Of a stretch of 64,000 bases of DNA, positions 12,322 to 23,500 are shown piece by piece (position 1 is the stretch's first letter; each line of letters starts with the position of its first letter). This DNA comes from Bolinopsis microptera. Taxonomy: Eukaryota; Ctenophora; Tentaculata; Lobata; Bolinopsidae. Location of the stretch: assembly GCF_026151205.1 (NCBI RefSeq), contig NC_087076.1, forward strand, positions 8,346,902 through 8,410,901. Direction: 5' to 3'. The notes below the pieces were generated by a model. That model did no database searches and had not been told where the DNA came from. It saw only the letters and a program-made list of their open reading frames with translations. The position numbers and the translations under genes were made by a program.

Positions 12322-13744
12322 TATATATATTATACAGCCGTTGTCAGACCTTCTCTGACATACGCTGCGACAATCTGGCTCAATGGTGTGTCCAAAAAAC
12401 ATAACCTAACAATTCTTAGCAGTGTACAGCGGCTGGGGAACATCCTCATAACAGGAGGGTTACCATCGACTCCTGGAGCAGCACTAGTATAGACATCATC
12501 ACCGGAATCATCCCTATTGATCTGGTGATGGAAGAGGAAGCAGCAGAGCTCTCAGACTCAAATCCAACAACCAGTGGATATATGAGCCGATGGTAAACAA
12601 GAAGGGCAACCTAACCACCCACACAAAACTTAATGAACAGTTACTAAAGGCTATCAGTCTCAACTCTGAAGGACAAGATCAACAGACAACATCACTGAAT
12701 GTTGACATTGGTTTCAACACAGAAATTCCCCGACTCTCTGAGTATGAGCTTATGAGGTAATCGAGAATGACACCAATACTATACAATGTTACACAGACGG
12801 CTCCAAAATGAATGAAAAAGTTGGAGCAGGAGTGTACATTGTGGACAACGACACCCCACATGTGAGGAGTCATACCACCAAGGAATCAACTCAACCGTCT
12901 TCCAGGCCGAAACCTTTGCCGTAGGCACTGCGGCAAAAATATTACGGGAATCTGGGACCAAAACTAGAAAAATAAACATAAACTGCGATAGCCAGGCGAC
13001 AATAATGGCAATGAGCAACATCAAAGTCAAATCTAAAAGCACCAGCACGGCTATAAGTGAGCTCAACCAACTAGCAATGGACAATCAAGTCCTACTACGA
13101 TGGATACCAGCTCACAAAGGCTACGATGGCAACGAAAAGGCAGACTCTCTTGCCAAAAAAGGCTCCGACAATCTGGACTCCGCTCAAGTGCAACTACCAA
13201 TACCAAAAGTATTATGGAAGGGAGCACTGCGGAGTATAAGTCATCGGAAGATGAGGGAAAGATGGAGAACTTTACCCCACACTCACTTTAAACGAGTATG
13301 GAGACAAAAGTTCGCCAGATCAATCCCGAAACTTGGCAAAGAGAGCACAAGAACAGCAACACAATTCCTCACGGGACATTGTGAACTAAACTACCATATC
13401 AATAAGTACAACGGTCCCTAAAACCTGTCCACACTGTCTCATGGAAGAGGAGACAATGAACCACTTTATTGGTCAGTGCCCGAAATGGTCTTACCAGCGA
13501 CGAGGATACTTTGACTCCTTCTACCTCAGTGTGACAGATATAGTGGACAAGTTCTCATTACCAAGGATCATCGGCTTCATACAAGCAACAAAACGTTTTA
13601 CCAAATGTGGAGAGGACAAGGCTTAACCTTACTTTCTTCACAGATTAACGGTACCGGGGTAAGCACAGGGCTTCAATGCTCCATCTTATAGTGGTTTTGA
13701 TCTATTCCTTAGTAGTAAAGACCACTGCCCTCTACGAAGAAGAA
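12322..13744 (+). pseudogene. 5'-truncated, frameshifted LINE (jockey/I-like RT tail + RNase H)
   Basis: The insertion lies inside the minisatellite and is flanked by the 13-bp direct repeat GATGAAGACAGAG (12309-12321, 13745-13757). It reads first as the end of a reverse transcriptase (VVRPSLTYAATIW), then as an RNase H domain (YTDGSKMNEKVGAGVYIV, later WIPAHKGYDGNEKADSLAKK), then a Cys/His tail (EEETMNHFIGQCPKW). Several frameshifts and stops separate these blocks, so the copy is dead. The 3' end is a short (GAA)n tail. RT followed by RNase H fits the jockey/I group of non-LTR retrotransposons. Clade assignment is by motif only. Confidence 0.85.
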
Positions 13745-14945
13745 GATGAAGACAGAGAGTTAATACTGAGTGGGAGAATAACTACTGAGCTAAATATAGA
13801 GTAACACTGACGAAGACAGAGAGTTAATACTGAGTGGAAGAATAACTGCTGAGAGAAATGTAGAGTAACATTGATGAAGACAGAGAGTTAATACTGAGTG
13901 GGAGAATAACTACTGAGAGAAATGTAGAGTTACACTGATGAAGACAGAGAGTTGATACTGAGTGGGAGAATAATTACTGAGGGAAATGTCTAGAGTAACA
14001 CTGATGAAGACAGAGATTTAACACTGAGTGGGAGAATAACTACTGAGGGAAATGTAGAATAACACTGATGAAGACAGAGAGTTGATACTGAGCGGAAGAA
14101 TAACTACTGAGCGAAATGTAGAGTAACACTGACGAAGACAGAGAGTTAATACTGAGTGGGAGAATAACTTCTGAAGGAAATGTCTAGAGTAACACTGATG
14201 AAGACAGAGATTTAACACTGAGTGGGAGAATAACTACTGAGAGAAATGTAGAGTAACACTGATGAAGACAGAGAGTTGATACTAAGTGGGAACTGGGAGA
14301 ATAACTACTGAGCGAAATGTAGAGTAACACTGACGAAGACAGAGAGTTAATACTGAGTGGGAGAATAACTACTGAGGGAAATGTAGAGTAATACTGACGA
14401 AGACAGAGAGTTAATACTGAGTGGGAGAATAACTACTGAGCAAAATATAGAGTAACACTGACGAAGACAGAGAGTTAACTCTCAGTGTGAGAGTAACTAC
14501 TGAGGTAAATATAGAGTAACACTGACAAAGACAGAGAGTTAATACTGAGTGGGAGAATAACTAAGTTGAGAGAAATGTAGAGTAACACTGATGACGACAG
14601 AGAGTTAAAACTGAGTGGAAGAGTAACTACTCAACTACTGAGAGAAATGTAGAGTTACACTGATGAAGACAGAGAGTTAATACTGAGTGGGAGGGTAGCT
14701 ACTGAGGGAAATAAAGAGTAACACTGACGAAGACAGAGAGTTAATACTGAGTGGGAGAATAACTACTGAGAGAAATGTAGAGTTACACTGATGAAGACAG
14801 AGAGTTGATACTGAGTGGGAGAATAACTACTGAGAGAAATGTAGAGTTACACTGATGAAGACAGAGAGTTAATACTGAGTGGGAGAGTAATTACTGAGAG
14901 AAATGTAGAGTAACACTGATGAAGACAGAGAGTGAACAATGAGTA
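13745..14945. repeat. ~63-bp minisatellite, right block
   Basis: Continuation of the array at 11504-12321 with the same unit, about 19 more copies. Together the two blocks give about 2 kb of repeat. Confidence 0.95.
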
Positions 14946-14988
14946 GGGGGACATAAAATATGAAGTGCATGATTGTTGAATTACTCAC

Positions 14989-15081
14989 ACTGTAAGTTTG
15001 ATGTTATTCGATGAACCAACAAATCTCACATAGGCACAGAATTTAGTGATCGTTTCATCGTTTGCAACACCAATAAAAACC
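14989..15081 (-). CDS. exon-like segment, unrecognised
   Basis: On the minus strand an acceptor (ttttcag) precedes an open frame beginning VFIGVANDETITKFCAYVRF and ending at a GTGAGT donor. Codon choice looks coding. Its end phase does not join directly to the SWIM exon at 11380, so it may belong to another gene or need an unseen exon. The protein is not recognised. Confidence 0.3.
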
Positions 15082-15316
15082 TGAAAAATGGAAGTAATGA
15101 TGTAATATGTATTATATAATTATGTAGGGGACAAGGTTACAACGAAACAGAACATGTTACAATCATCAAAAAGCGAGGATTTTATATCAAGATTAATATA
15201 CAATGTAATATATTATATTTTATGTAATATATTAATATTATTATATAAAGGATCATAGCAAGTATGTTGAACCTAATCATAACAATTTGAGGTTTCAATA
15301 CTTACGTCTTACATAC

Positions 15317-15544
15317 CTAAAGCCAGTCAATATCTGTTTCAATGTTTCTATCATGGCAGTCCAGAGTAACTATAGCTGTATTCTCTTGCATGTTTATTAT
15401 CAGTTTCGCATCAATGAGGCAGAAGGAAGTCACTGACGAAACGTATGCATTCAGCATTGCACAACTTGCAATGCACCTATTATGTTGGTAACCGTTGATG
15501 CTGTCTGTCACAGCAGATGAAAAAGCACTCGAAACAACGACCAT
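15317..15544 (-). CDS. unrecognised 75-codon open frame
   Basis: An ATG-initiated frame (MVVVSSAFSSAVTDSINGYQ...) ends in a TAG followed at once by GTATGT, which looks like a splice donor. Composition is protein-like with several Cys, but no family is recognised. It may be an exon read with a premature stop, or chance. Confidence 0.25.
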   Translation of the reverse strand: MVVVSSAFSSAVTDSINGYQHNRCIASCAMLNAYVSSVTSFCLIDAKLIINMQENTAIVTLDCHDRNIETDIDWL

Positions 15545-16078
15545 GTAGCTCTTTCAAATTCAAGCTGTATAACTATAGTCTATAATGCATATTATAATAT
15601 GATCTAATGATGCAGGCGAAGCTAGGTCAGGAACGCAGCAATGTGAACCGACGAAACCGGAAACAGGTAACCAAAGATCTCTGAATTCTCTGGTCCATTA
15701 TTCAGTTCTGATGTTTCACACACATACCTAAAATGAAGTGAATGTTATGAACAGTTATTTTTAAAAGAATACTAACTTGTATTATTTTTCTTCCCAATAT
15801 AATGATATACCAGTAGTTTGGCAGTCCAATATATTTTCTTATATAAGATAACTGTATCGAGTGTACTTCTATATTATTTAACAAGAATCAGCTCTACAAA
15901 AGAGAATTGGAGTTGCTAAAAATAGCAAAAAAAACAAATACATCTAAGTTGAGGTCAAACACAATGAAAAGTTTTCCAATGTGAAATTAATAGAAACATT
16001 TCCAATGGGAGTTTTTTAGAGGGTGAGACCTTTTTTAAATAAATTCAATGTCTAAAACAGAATTGCATATACTGCATA

Positions 16079-16345
16079 GGCTCAATAAAATGTGACCTCC
16101 AGATCAGTAAAATTAGGGGCGCTGGGAGACCTGCATAGAGTCCACTAGTATTTAATATTAGCCTGTACTGGCTCGATAAAATGTGACCTCCAGATCAGTA
16201 AAATTAGGGGCGCTGGGAGACCTGCATAGAGTCCACTAGTATTTAATATTAGCCTGTACTGGCTCAATAAAATGTGACCTCCAGATCAGTAAAATTAGGG
16301 GCGCTGGCAGACCTGCATAGAGTCCACTAGTATTTAATATTAGCC
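16079..16345. repeat. 91-bp tandem repeat, 3 copies
   Basis: Units begin at 16079, 16170 and 16261 with 'ggctcaataaaatgtgacct' and are nearly identical. No coding content. Confidence 0.9.
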
Positions 16346-16720
16346 CTATATGAACATATTCACATAGCCATGTGTATACGCGTACTGCGTGACGCGCTTG
16401 TTTCACAAGTTGAATATATATTTTGCCGCCTACGGCGGTCGCGCTATTTTCATTAGCGGCACTGCGCAGCGTAGATGGACCTAATTTGTAATTAAAAATG
16501 GAAATAACAACCGGACAGCACTACTCAGACTCAGTCTCCTATTCTAGAAAAAGACTGAGATTTGAGCTGTTATTGACCATTGTTAATGGTCTGGCCAGGC
16601 GCGCGCTACTTCGTAGGACTTGCCATCGAGAAGAAAGCGGCGCGCGCTACTTCGAAGAAATTTAGACGAGTAACATCCGTCAAAGCTGCTAAGGACCACA
16701 GTGTTATCTATGCAGGATAA
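16346..16720. repeat. dispersed repeat family R, copy 2, with short frame at 16497-16664
   Basis: The block shares 'tgtatacgcgtactgcgtga', 'gcggcactgcgcagcgtaga' and 'gaagaaagcggcgcgcgcta' with 9030-9515 and 55350-55730. From ATG 16497 a 55-residue frame begins MEITTGQHYSDSVSYSRKRL. This parallels the frame at 56331 (MESPTGQRYSDSVTYLRKRL) although the DNA has diverged. No known domain. Confidence 0.55.
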
Positions 16721-16832
16721 AATTCATTTTCTTGTCATCATGCGCGCGCGCTCTTGATTGACGGTGTCAATCCGTCGAGATCGTTGCTCTGCGAAGCAGA
16801 GCAACGATCGTCGAAGAATGCTAGTTTGCGCG

Positions 16833-16918
16833 TTACCTGAGGACCCCAGGCTATTATGTTCATTAACATATAAAGAATAAAGATTTGGCGGAATGACAGG
16901 CTGAGCGCGGCCCAGTAA
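16833..16918. mobile_element. micro-MITE family A, copy A1 (9-bp TSD)
   Basis: An 86-bp element starts TTACCTGAGGACC and ends GGCCCAGTAA. It is flanked by GTTTGCGCG at 16824-16832 and 16919-16927. A second, end-damaged copy lies in inverted orientation at about 16948-17022, so the pair forms a near-perfect hairpin with a ~30-bp loop. Further copies with their own target duplications are at 49802, 55226 and 55763. Confidence 0.85.
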
Positions 16919-17022
16919 GTTTGCGCGGCGCGTCGAAGCGGCGAAGTCCAGGCGCTCAGCCTGTCATTCCGCCAAATCTTTATTTATGTTAATGAACATA
17001 ATAGCCTGGGGTCCTCAGGTAA

Positions 17023-17398
17023 GCGCTCCTACTAAATCGCTCGCCCAAATTTTAAGAAAATTCTTGTGAAAAGGCCCTTCGGATGTGAAATTAATCTAAA
17101 TCGGTGTATTTTAGGACGCTGATTCCGAATCACCCCACATTACATAGGGTAAAAATGCTTCCACGGAGATTTATTGGCAAAAAACCGTTTTGGTCACGTG
17201 ACAGGCTAGTAAAACATGAACTCGATTGTTTAGGCCAGGGCTCATGGTTAGGGTTGTGGTAAGGGTTATGGTTAGCTTCGGGGTTATGGTTAGGGTTAGG
17301 GTTGGGATTAGGGTTTATGTACAACCGTTTTGTACGGCTGCAAAACCATAAAAACCAAAGTCACGTGAAATTTTTGGGCGAGAGAATTAGTAAAAGCC
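17023..17398. mobile_element. MITE family B, copy 2
   Basis: It shares ends and interior with the element at 5929-6346, including the degenerate 'gggttagggttgggattagg' core, but lacks the long C run. Its left end abuts the inverted family-A copy at 17022 directly, and no target duplication is visible, so one element probably landed in or beside the other. Confidence 0.75.
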
Positions 17399-20300
17399 GT
17401 CATCATGACGTCATCAGATTCTGTCAGTATTTCAGTCAGGATGGTTAGGTGAAGTTTCATTGCATGAACAGTGTCAAGTTGATTTTACTAAAATGCATCC
17501 CGAGAGGGCACCCATGTTTTCGTGTCGGTCTATCTTGTTCCGTTTTTAAAAATACGTCTGCAACATGCGCTTTAATCTACTAGTTAGTAACGCGCGAAAA
17601 CTTAAACGCAAGGCGCCTTCTCGTACACGCCATGACGCCATGTTCGAGAAGGGGCCTCACGAAAAATATATGTTTTTCCGCAAATATATACGTTCCAATA
17701 AACATATGTTTTTTGAAAAAGTATATATGTTTTTTAAAAAAGTATATATGTTTTTTGAAAAAGTATATATTTTTTTAAAAAGCATGTTGATGTATTTTCT
17801 TCGTAAGGCCCCTTCTCGTACACCGTAGTAACTGTAAAAGCCTTGTTTAAATTGTTAATGGATTGACTTATATTAGTGCCGTAGTGCGCTTCAAAAAATG
17901 AAATTTAGACAAGTACGTATCGTCCGTCAAACAATGAATTGTAAGTTTAACCTACCAAGACTCGCGCCGGGTTGGAATTAAATTTAACGGGTGATACTCT
18001 TAAAATATTTGTTCCAAATAATTGAAGTGCTTTCCCAAAATTTCAAGTTGGTTGTTCATGCAATTTAACCGAGTTATGACCCTTTTAGTTTTAAGATATT
18101 GCATTATTGCAGATGCGTGATCTCGGCACTTAATCAGTCAATAGCGAACGAGAGGGATTGGCGTGCCACACCCACTGTAATTAATTAAATTTGACGAAAC
18201 TTTCAGGAAATCTAAGAAGAATTACGTGAGTTATTAAAGGGTTGCGTGTGGGCAGTTACTTCTGGGCCACCCTGTAGTACTAGTCTAGAAAGAAAACGAT
18301 GACATCTTCTTATTACGGTGATGGGCCGATAACACGACCTGGCAATACTCGTGTATTACCAATTATACCAGTCTGATGAAAATTAAAACAAAATATCTTG
18401 GATTATCTGAAATGTCATGGTAGACAAAATTACAAAATTGTATCACATTTTTCACATATTTCAATTTCATACAAATTGGATAGTTCATGTATTCGGTGTA
18501 TGCATCATATTTTGTAACGTTTTAAATACAGAAATGATAATTGATAAAAGATGACATGACAAAGAATAATTCAATCGGCTAAACCAGAATAAATGCTCAT
18601 TATTCATCGTCCAATTCAAAGCTATTTACTATTAGGTCATGAAAACGGAAACGGTGTTTGGGCTGTAACGGATCCAAGATCAAAACCAAAAAAATCGGAT
18701 CAAAAATGAAAAGCTAAGGTGTAAAAGAATAATCTTAAAGCAGAGATTGAAAAGTCAATTATTAATCTCAACAAACAATAAAGTTTTCAGTCATCAATAT
18801 TCACAACAAATCGGTCCAGGAATAATACAGATCGCGCCTAACTCTTGTCGAGTGCTAATAAGATGCTCAATCGACAAAAGCCTCGTCGTCAGTGCTGTTG
18901 AGATTTTCCATAGAAGGTGGAGTAGTTGCTAACTCTTTACATCTGCAAATAATTGTTCAAAGTTAGGTCTCGAACATCAAACAGTCCTACCCTAAATGGT
19001 AGTTTTCTACCCAAGAGTAAGTTCACAGTATAAATCCAGTAAGCTTCGAGTTAAATTAAACAACAGGGCTTTTTCAGCAGAGAGGAAAAAATGAGAAGAT
19101 TTTCACAAATATTATGCGTATCCAAAATTCCAAGAGCATAGAAAACCAATAAAAGTGAAATTTATTTTTCCAAACACACGACAAAAGACTAAAAAAGAGT
19201 TTCGTTGAAAACATTGTGTTTTTTAGCATGCTGTGAATGTTTAATAATCTCTTCGCCTTATTTCAACACTCGATTGATTCAACGTTTTCGAAAATTTAGC
19301 CTCTAATTTTAGAATAACTACACATTGCAAGTGCTATGTGATATCACTATGCCCCGTAAGTACTTCGCTCTTTTTGGCCCTCTTCAGGAATGTTAACTCA
19401 GTTAACAGTTAATAGGACGACCGTCGACCAGATCAGGCGGGTATAGGACACAAGGGCGGTACTTACCTAAAAGGGTGGACACGAAGGCGGACGAGTAGGT
19501 CACTAGGGCTGATTACATGACTCACTTCAACATGGACACGAGGGCGGAATCAAACACCGTCCTAAATGATGAACTAGTAATTTTAAATTTTCATACGCCC
19601 TCGTGCCCTTCACCCTTGTGTCTTCCACCCTCGTGTCCGTTTACCGATTGGGGTTGTATGAATTTAACTTACTTATTATATATGAGGGGTAAAAGTAATA
19701 TAATGTTTTTTACATTTCCAAAGAAATGAGAAGTCCAAACCTAATTAGAGGCGGTATTAATTGTACACATGTCCCAGGAACAGACTAACTCAAACTGTGA
19801 CTTTTAAAGGATCTCGTTATCCACTTGTAACACAATTCACTTCAGCGAGAACTTCAGCCTAGCCCCTGTTAGGTCCTTAGTTGACTAATACGTCAAGTAG
19901 GTGAAGCTCATCAGAAGAGGGACATGACTTTAACATGGTAACGTGCGCTCGCACGCCGACATTTCAGAATATACACTCTCCCCTCTTTTCGAGATCTTAT
20001 TCGCCACTGAACCATCTTTTCTCTTGAGTGAGTGATTAAAATACCAATGACCCCTCTCTAATTCTCCACCGGCCACCTCCCTGGCCCTCCCTTAACGTCC
20101 TGTTATCTGACCATTTCACCAGTCACCACTGCAGGGTCTTACCAATCTCTAATGTACAGTATACAGTATGCAATGTACATGATAGTAATATACACAATAT
20201 TTTGTCAGCAACTCAGGAGAGAGATTGTCACACTCTGCACTGCATCACAATAACTCACAACACATTGAGAAGCTGTTCTGTTACAGAAACAGAGTCGGTG

Positions 20301-20478
20301 TCTGTTTTGCAACATCTCATCGCACGAGAGTGAGAATATTTTAATGATCTGGGGTTATGTTTTAGCTGAAAGTCTTGTAGCCGATCTATCCCTGACATTA
20401 ATACCTCAGACTGTACATTTTTATGAGTTATGCGCTGCTAGTGTAGCTATAACAAATACCTTACACTGTTAAATCTGA
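17399..20478. other. intergenic 3' of the RAF gene
   Basis: It contains AT-rich repeats of 'gtatatatgttttttgaaaa' near 17700-17780, a mariner-like end fragment at about 18150-18283, and a cluster of 'gacacgagggcgg'-type motifs in both orientations at about 19430-19640. No exon could be supported. RAF 3'UTR must lie immediately below 20479, but no clear polyadenylation signal was picked. Confidence 0.45.
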
Positions 20479-20577
20479 TTAACGGAGTAGGAACACTGAC
20501 CTGCTCATACAAGGTTCCGAGGTGCTGCGAGTCAGCTTTGGTAAGAATTGCTTCACTTTTTCTAACTCTTTAATGAT
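20479..20577 (-). CDS. BRAF: RAF coding exon 7: C-terminal 14-3-3 site
   Basis: After acceptor 'attcccag', in phase with exon 6, it reads [20 protein letters not shown] then EPCMSR and ends at TAA 20481-20479. RSTSEP matches the C-terminal 14-3-3 binding site of RAF kinases (S729 of human B-Raf). A GTCAGT donor at 20500 offers an alternative end that would need one more exon. Confidence 0.85.
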   Translation of the reverse strand: MIKELEKVKQFLPKLTRSTSEPCMSRSVFLLR

Positions 20578-23500
20578 CTGGGAATAGATTACATTTTACA
20601 AACATACACGCCACTAACATACACTACAAATTATTACTGATTTCGATGTCTCAATCATGGACAAATAAATTTAAGGTGGAAGGGATATCAGTAAGGAAAA
20701 AGGAATCAATTTAATCTTAGAATTTAATCGAACCTGTCTAAATGTTGGCCTCTCTTTGGCTGGTCTGCTTTTATAACAATTCAACATCAGTTTTTTGAGG
20801 TCACCGGGGCAATCTCTTCTGATCTTTTTGGGGTCAGGAGTTAACATTCCCAGGCCCACTTTGAATATAATCTGATCCTTAGTAGTGATATGATTGTACG
20901 GTAGACAGTTCGTACTGAGTTCGTATAGGACTATTCCAAACGCGTACACGTCTGAATAAATGGAGTAGGGTGAATCGTTTCTGATAAGCTCAGGAGCCAT
21001 CCACAAGATGGACCCACTTGGCTGGCAGTTGATGAGCTGCTCAGAGTTACTCCACCTGCTCTTCACAGTTGCCAGACCAAAATCTCCGATCTTAACCGTG
21101 CTCTCGTCGGATAGGAAGATGTTGTTAGACTTGAGGTCCCGGTGGATAATGTTACGCGCGTGAAGATAGTTCATGCCCTGAGCTGTCTGGCGAGCTATTT
21201 CCACCAACTGGATCAGCTCGAACCTCACTTCCTCCACGTAGAGTCGCGACGACAGTGTGGAACCGTCACACCACTGAGTCACAATCGCGATGTAAGGTTT
21301 TGAAATACAGCCTACAAACAGCAGGATGTTGACGTGCCTTGTTTTCCTCAGGATGGCCACCTCGTTTTTGAACGCCTGCAACTGTGCAGGGGTGGGATAC
21401 GTTACATTAAGTTTCTTAACAGCAACCACACCGTGCCAGTAACCCTTGTAAACAGTCCCGAACGAGCCAGATCCGATCCTCTTGTCCACGACCACGTCCT
21501 CTTCCGAGATCTCCCAGTCGTCGGAGGAGTAGACGCGGTGTTTTCTGTTCAGAGTGGGTGAGGGCGGTCCGGGAGTGGGTGTGCTTTCTCTGCGGACTGT
21601 GGATACGGACGACTTTATGCTGCCGCTACGTCGCCGTGGTAAACTCCGTACTTATTTATGTTGTACGTGACGTTCGGTTCGGATATACTGCGGGTCCGGG
21701 GCACAAAGTTATCGTCGGTAGGGTATATTGGAGTGTGGAGCACTGCGTTTCCGTACCTGCTGAAATATAATGTGATGTTAAACGTTTGACCCTAACCATA
21801 GTTATGCCGATGAAATTTTAACTGGATCACTGTAATCGCTAAAAGGAAGATGTGCTGACGATATAATAGGAGGAAACACAATTAGTTTGGAAAGGCAGGG
21901 ACCAAGGTCAAAAGGAAATCGCGGCACGTGCAGAATCGCGATTTTTCCCATTCTCCGCGACAAATCACGATTTTTGACGTTTGCCGAGACAAAAAGATCC
22001 TCGCGACAAATTGCAATTATTCCAGTTCTCTGATGACCAAATTTGCGCATTCTCCTTTAAATCCGAGGGCCAAATATCACGTTCTTTGTTATTATATGGA
22101 ACTAATCACATCCACAGCCTTCCGAATGTAGGTACGGACCGAAAAAGTATTTTCGGCTCATTATGCTCAGGGTAGCATGAAACATGAACAAAAGTAGTTT
22201 CTAGAAAAACTTTGAAAATAATTTCGATTTAGAAAATTTTCGGTCCGAGTCATTCTCGATAGGTACAAGGAAAGTGCCTCAATATGTAAGTTACTCTCCT
22301 TGTTTCTATATAAACATAACTTTTATAATAATTCTTACGTGATAATTATAACAATTTTCTATTATCACTAGAAGCCGCACAGACCTACCATTTACACACA
22401 AACCAATTAGTAATTTTCATTACCCTAATCCTATGAACCAGTTCATCCCTAATTCATAATTCGTGTAACAACATCATGAAGAAGAGTTTGTTTAGATCTT
22501 AACACCCAACACTTAAGATGATTAATATAGATGCTATTGTTTTTCCTGACGAGCCTTTCGCTCCCTAATCTATCTATACTAACAAGCTAGTTAACGAATT
22601 TATGACATCTAAGTTAGCTCTGCAAATACATTATCTTTCGCAAAAGCAAATTCACCGCGATTTTGCCGCCTAGTTTGACTTGTCGCGGGCCGTGGCGCCA
22701 CGATTTTTGGCCTAAATAATCGCGATTTTCTTTTGTCCTTGGTAGGGACCGGTGAGAGACAAAGACAGAAGGGTTTCAAGTGAATTTAGTTCGATGGAAA
22801 ACAGGTGGAGTAAGGCAAGAGTTCGGTAGTAGCGAGTATATTAGTGTCTCACGAGGAGCCGACGGTTGACAAGGTTGGGTGACGGCTTGTTAGGAACCGT
22901 AAGCTAACAGAGGCAACATGTATGTGGGGTAATAATTTGTATAAATAGTGCGATTCTGTGGTCTGTAATCTGTACCTTACGTTGTGTCTGATGATAAGCA
23001 TAGTTGGAATTTATAGTATTCAATATTATGATAACTTTTGTAACTTTACAACAAGATTTCCAACACATTATGTGTATAATAGACGACTAACGTGACTAAA
23101 ATGACTCGATTTCAATCTGATGAGAGATTGTGATCCAGCTTGACACGTTACTCGTTTGCTAAGATTCACCCTCTTTTGTTTTTTAATTAGATGTCGATAG
23201 TTTTAAAAGTCAATGCATTACCAACTTGCCTTCTGATAATAATGATAAGAAAAATTGTTCTAGATATAATATTATGTTTTTCCTGATTTAAAAAAGTAAT
23301 TCTACTTTCTGATGTTTTTAATGTTACGTCATGAAAAACGTGTGACACTAAACGTAGTTATGGACAATGGACATGTTGATCTTATCTCATAGATACCAAA
23401 TTGACGTACACAAATCTGATAGAACGAATAACGGCCAATGGTGCAAAAAAGTGCAGTGATTGGTCAATACTAATGACTCAATAGTGCGATTCCGCACCCA

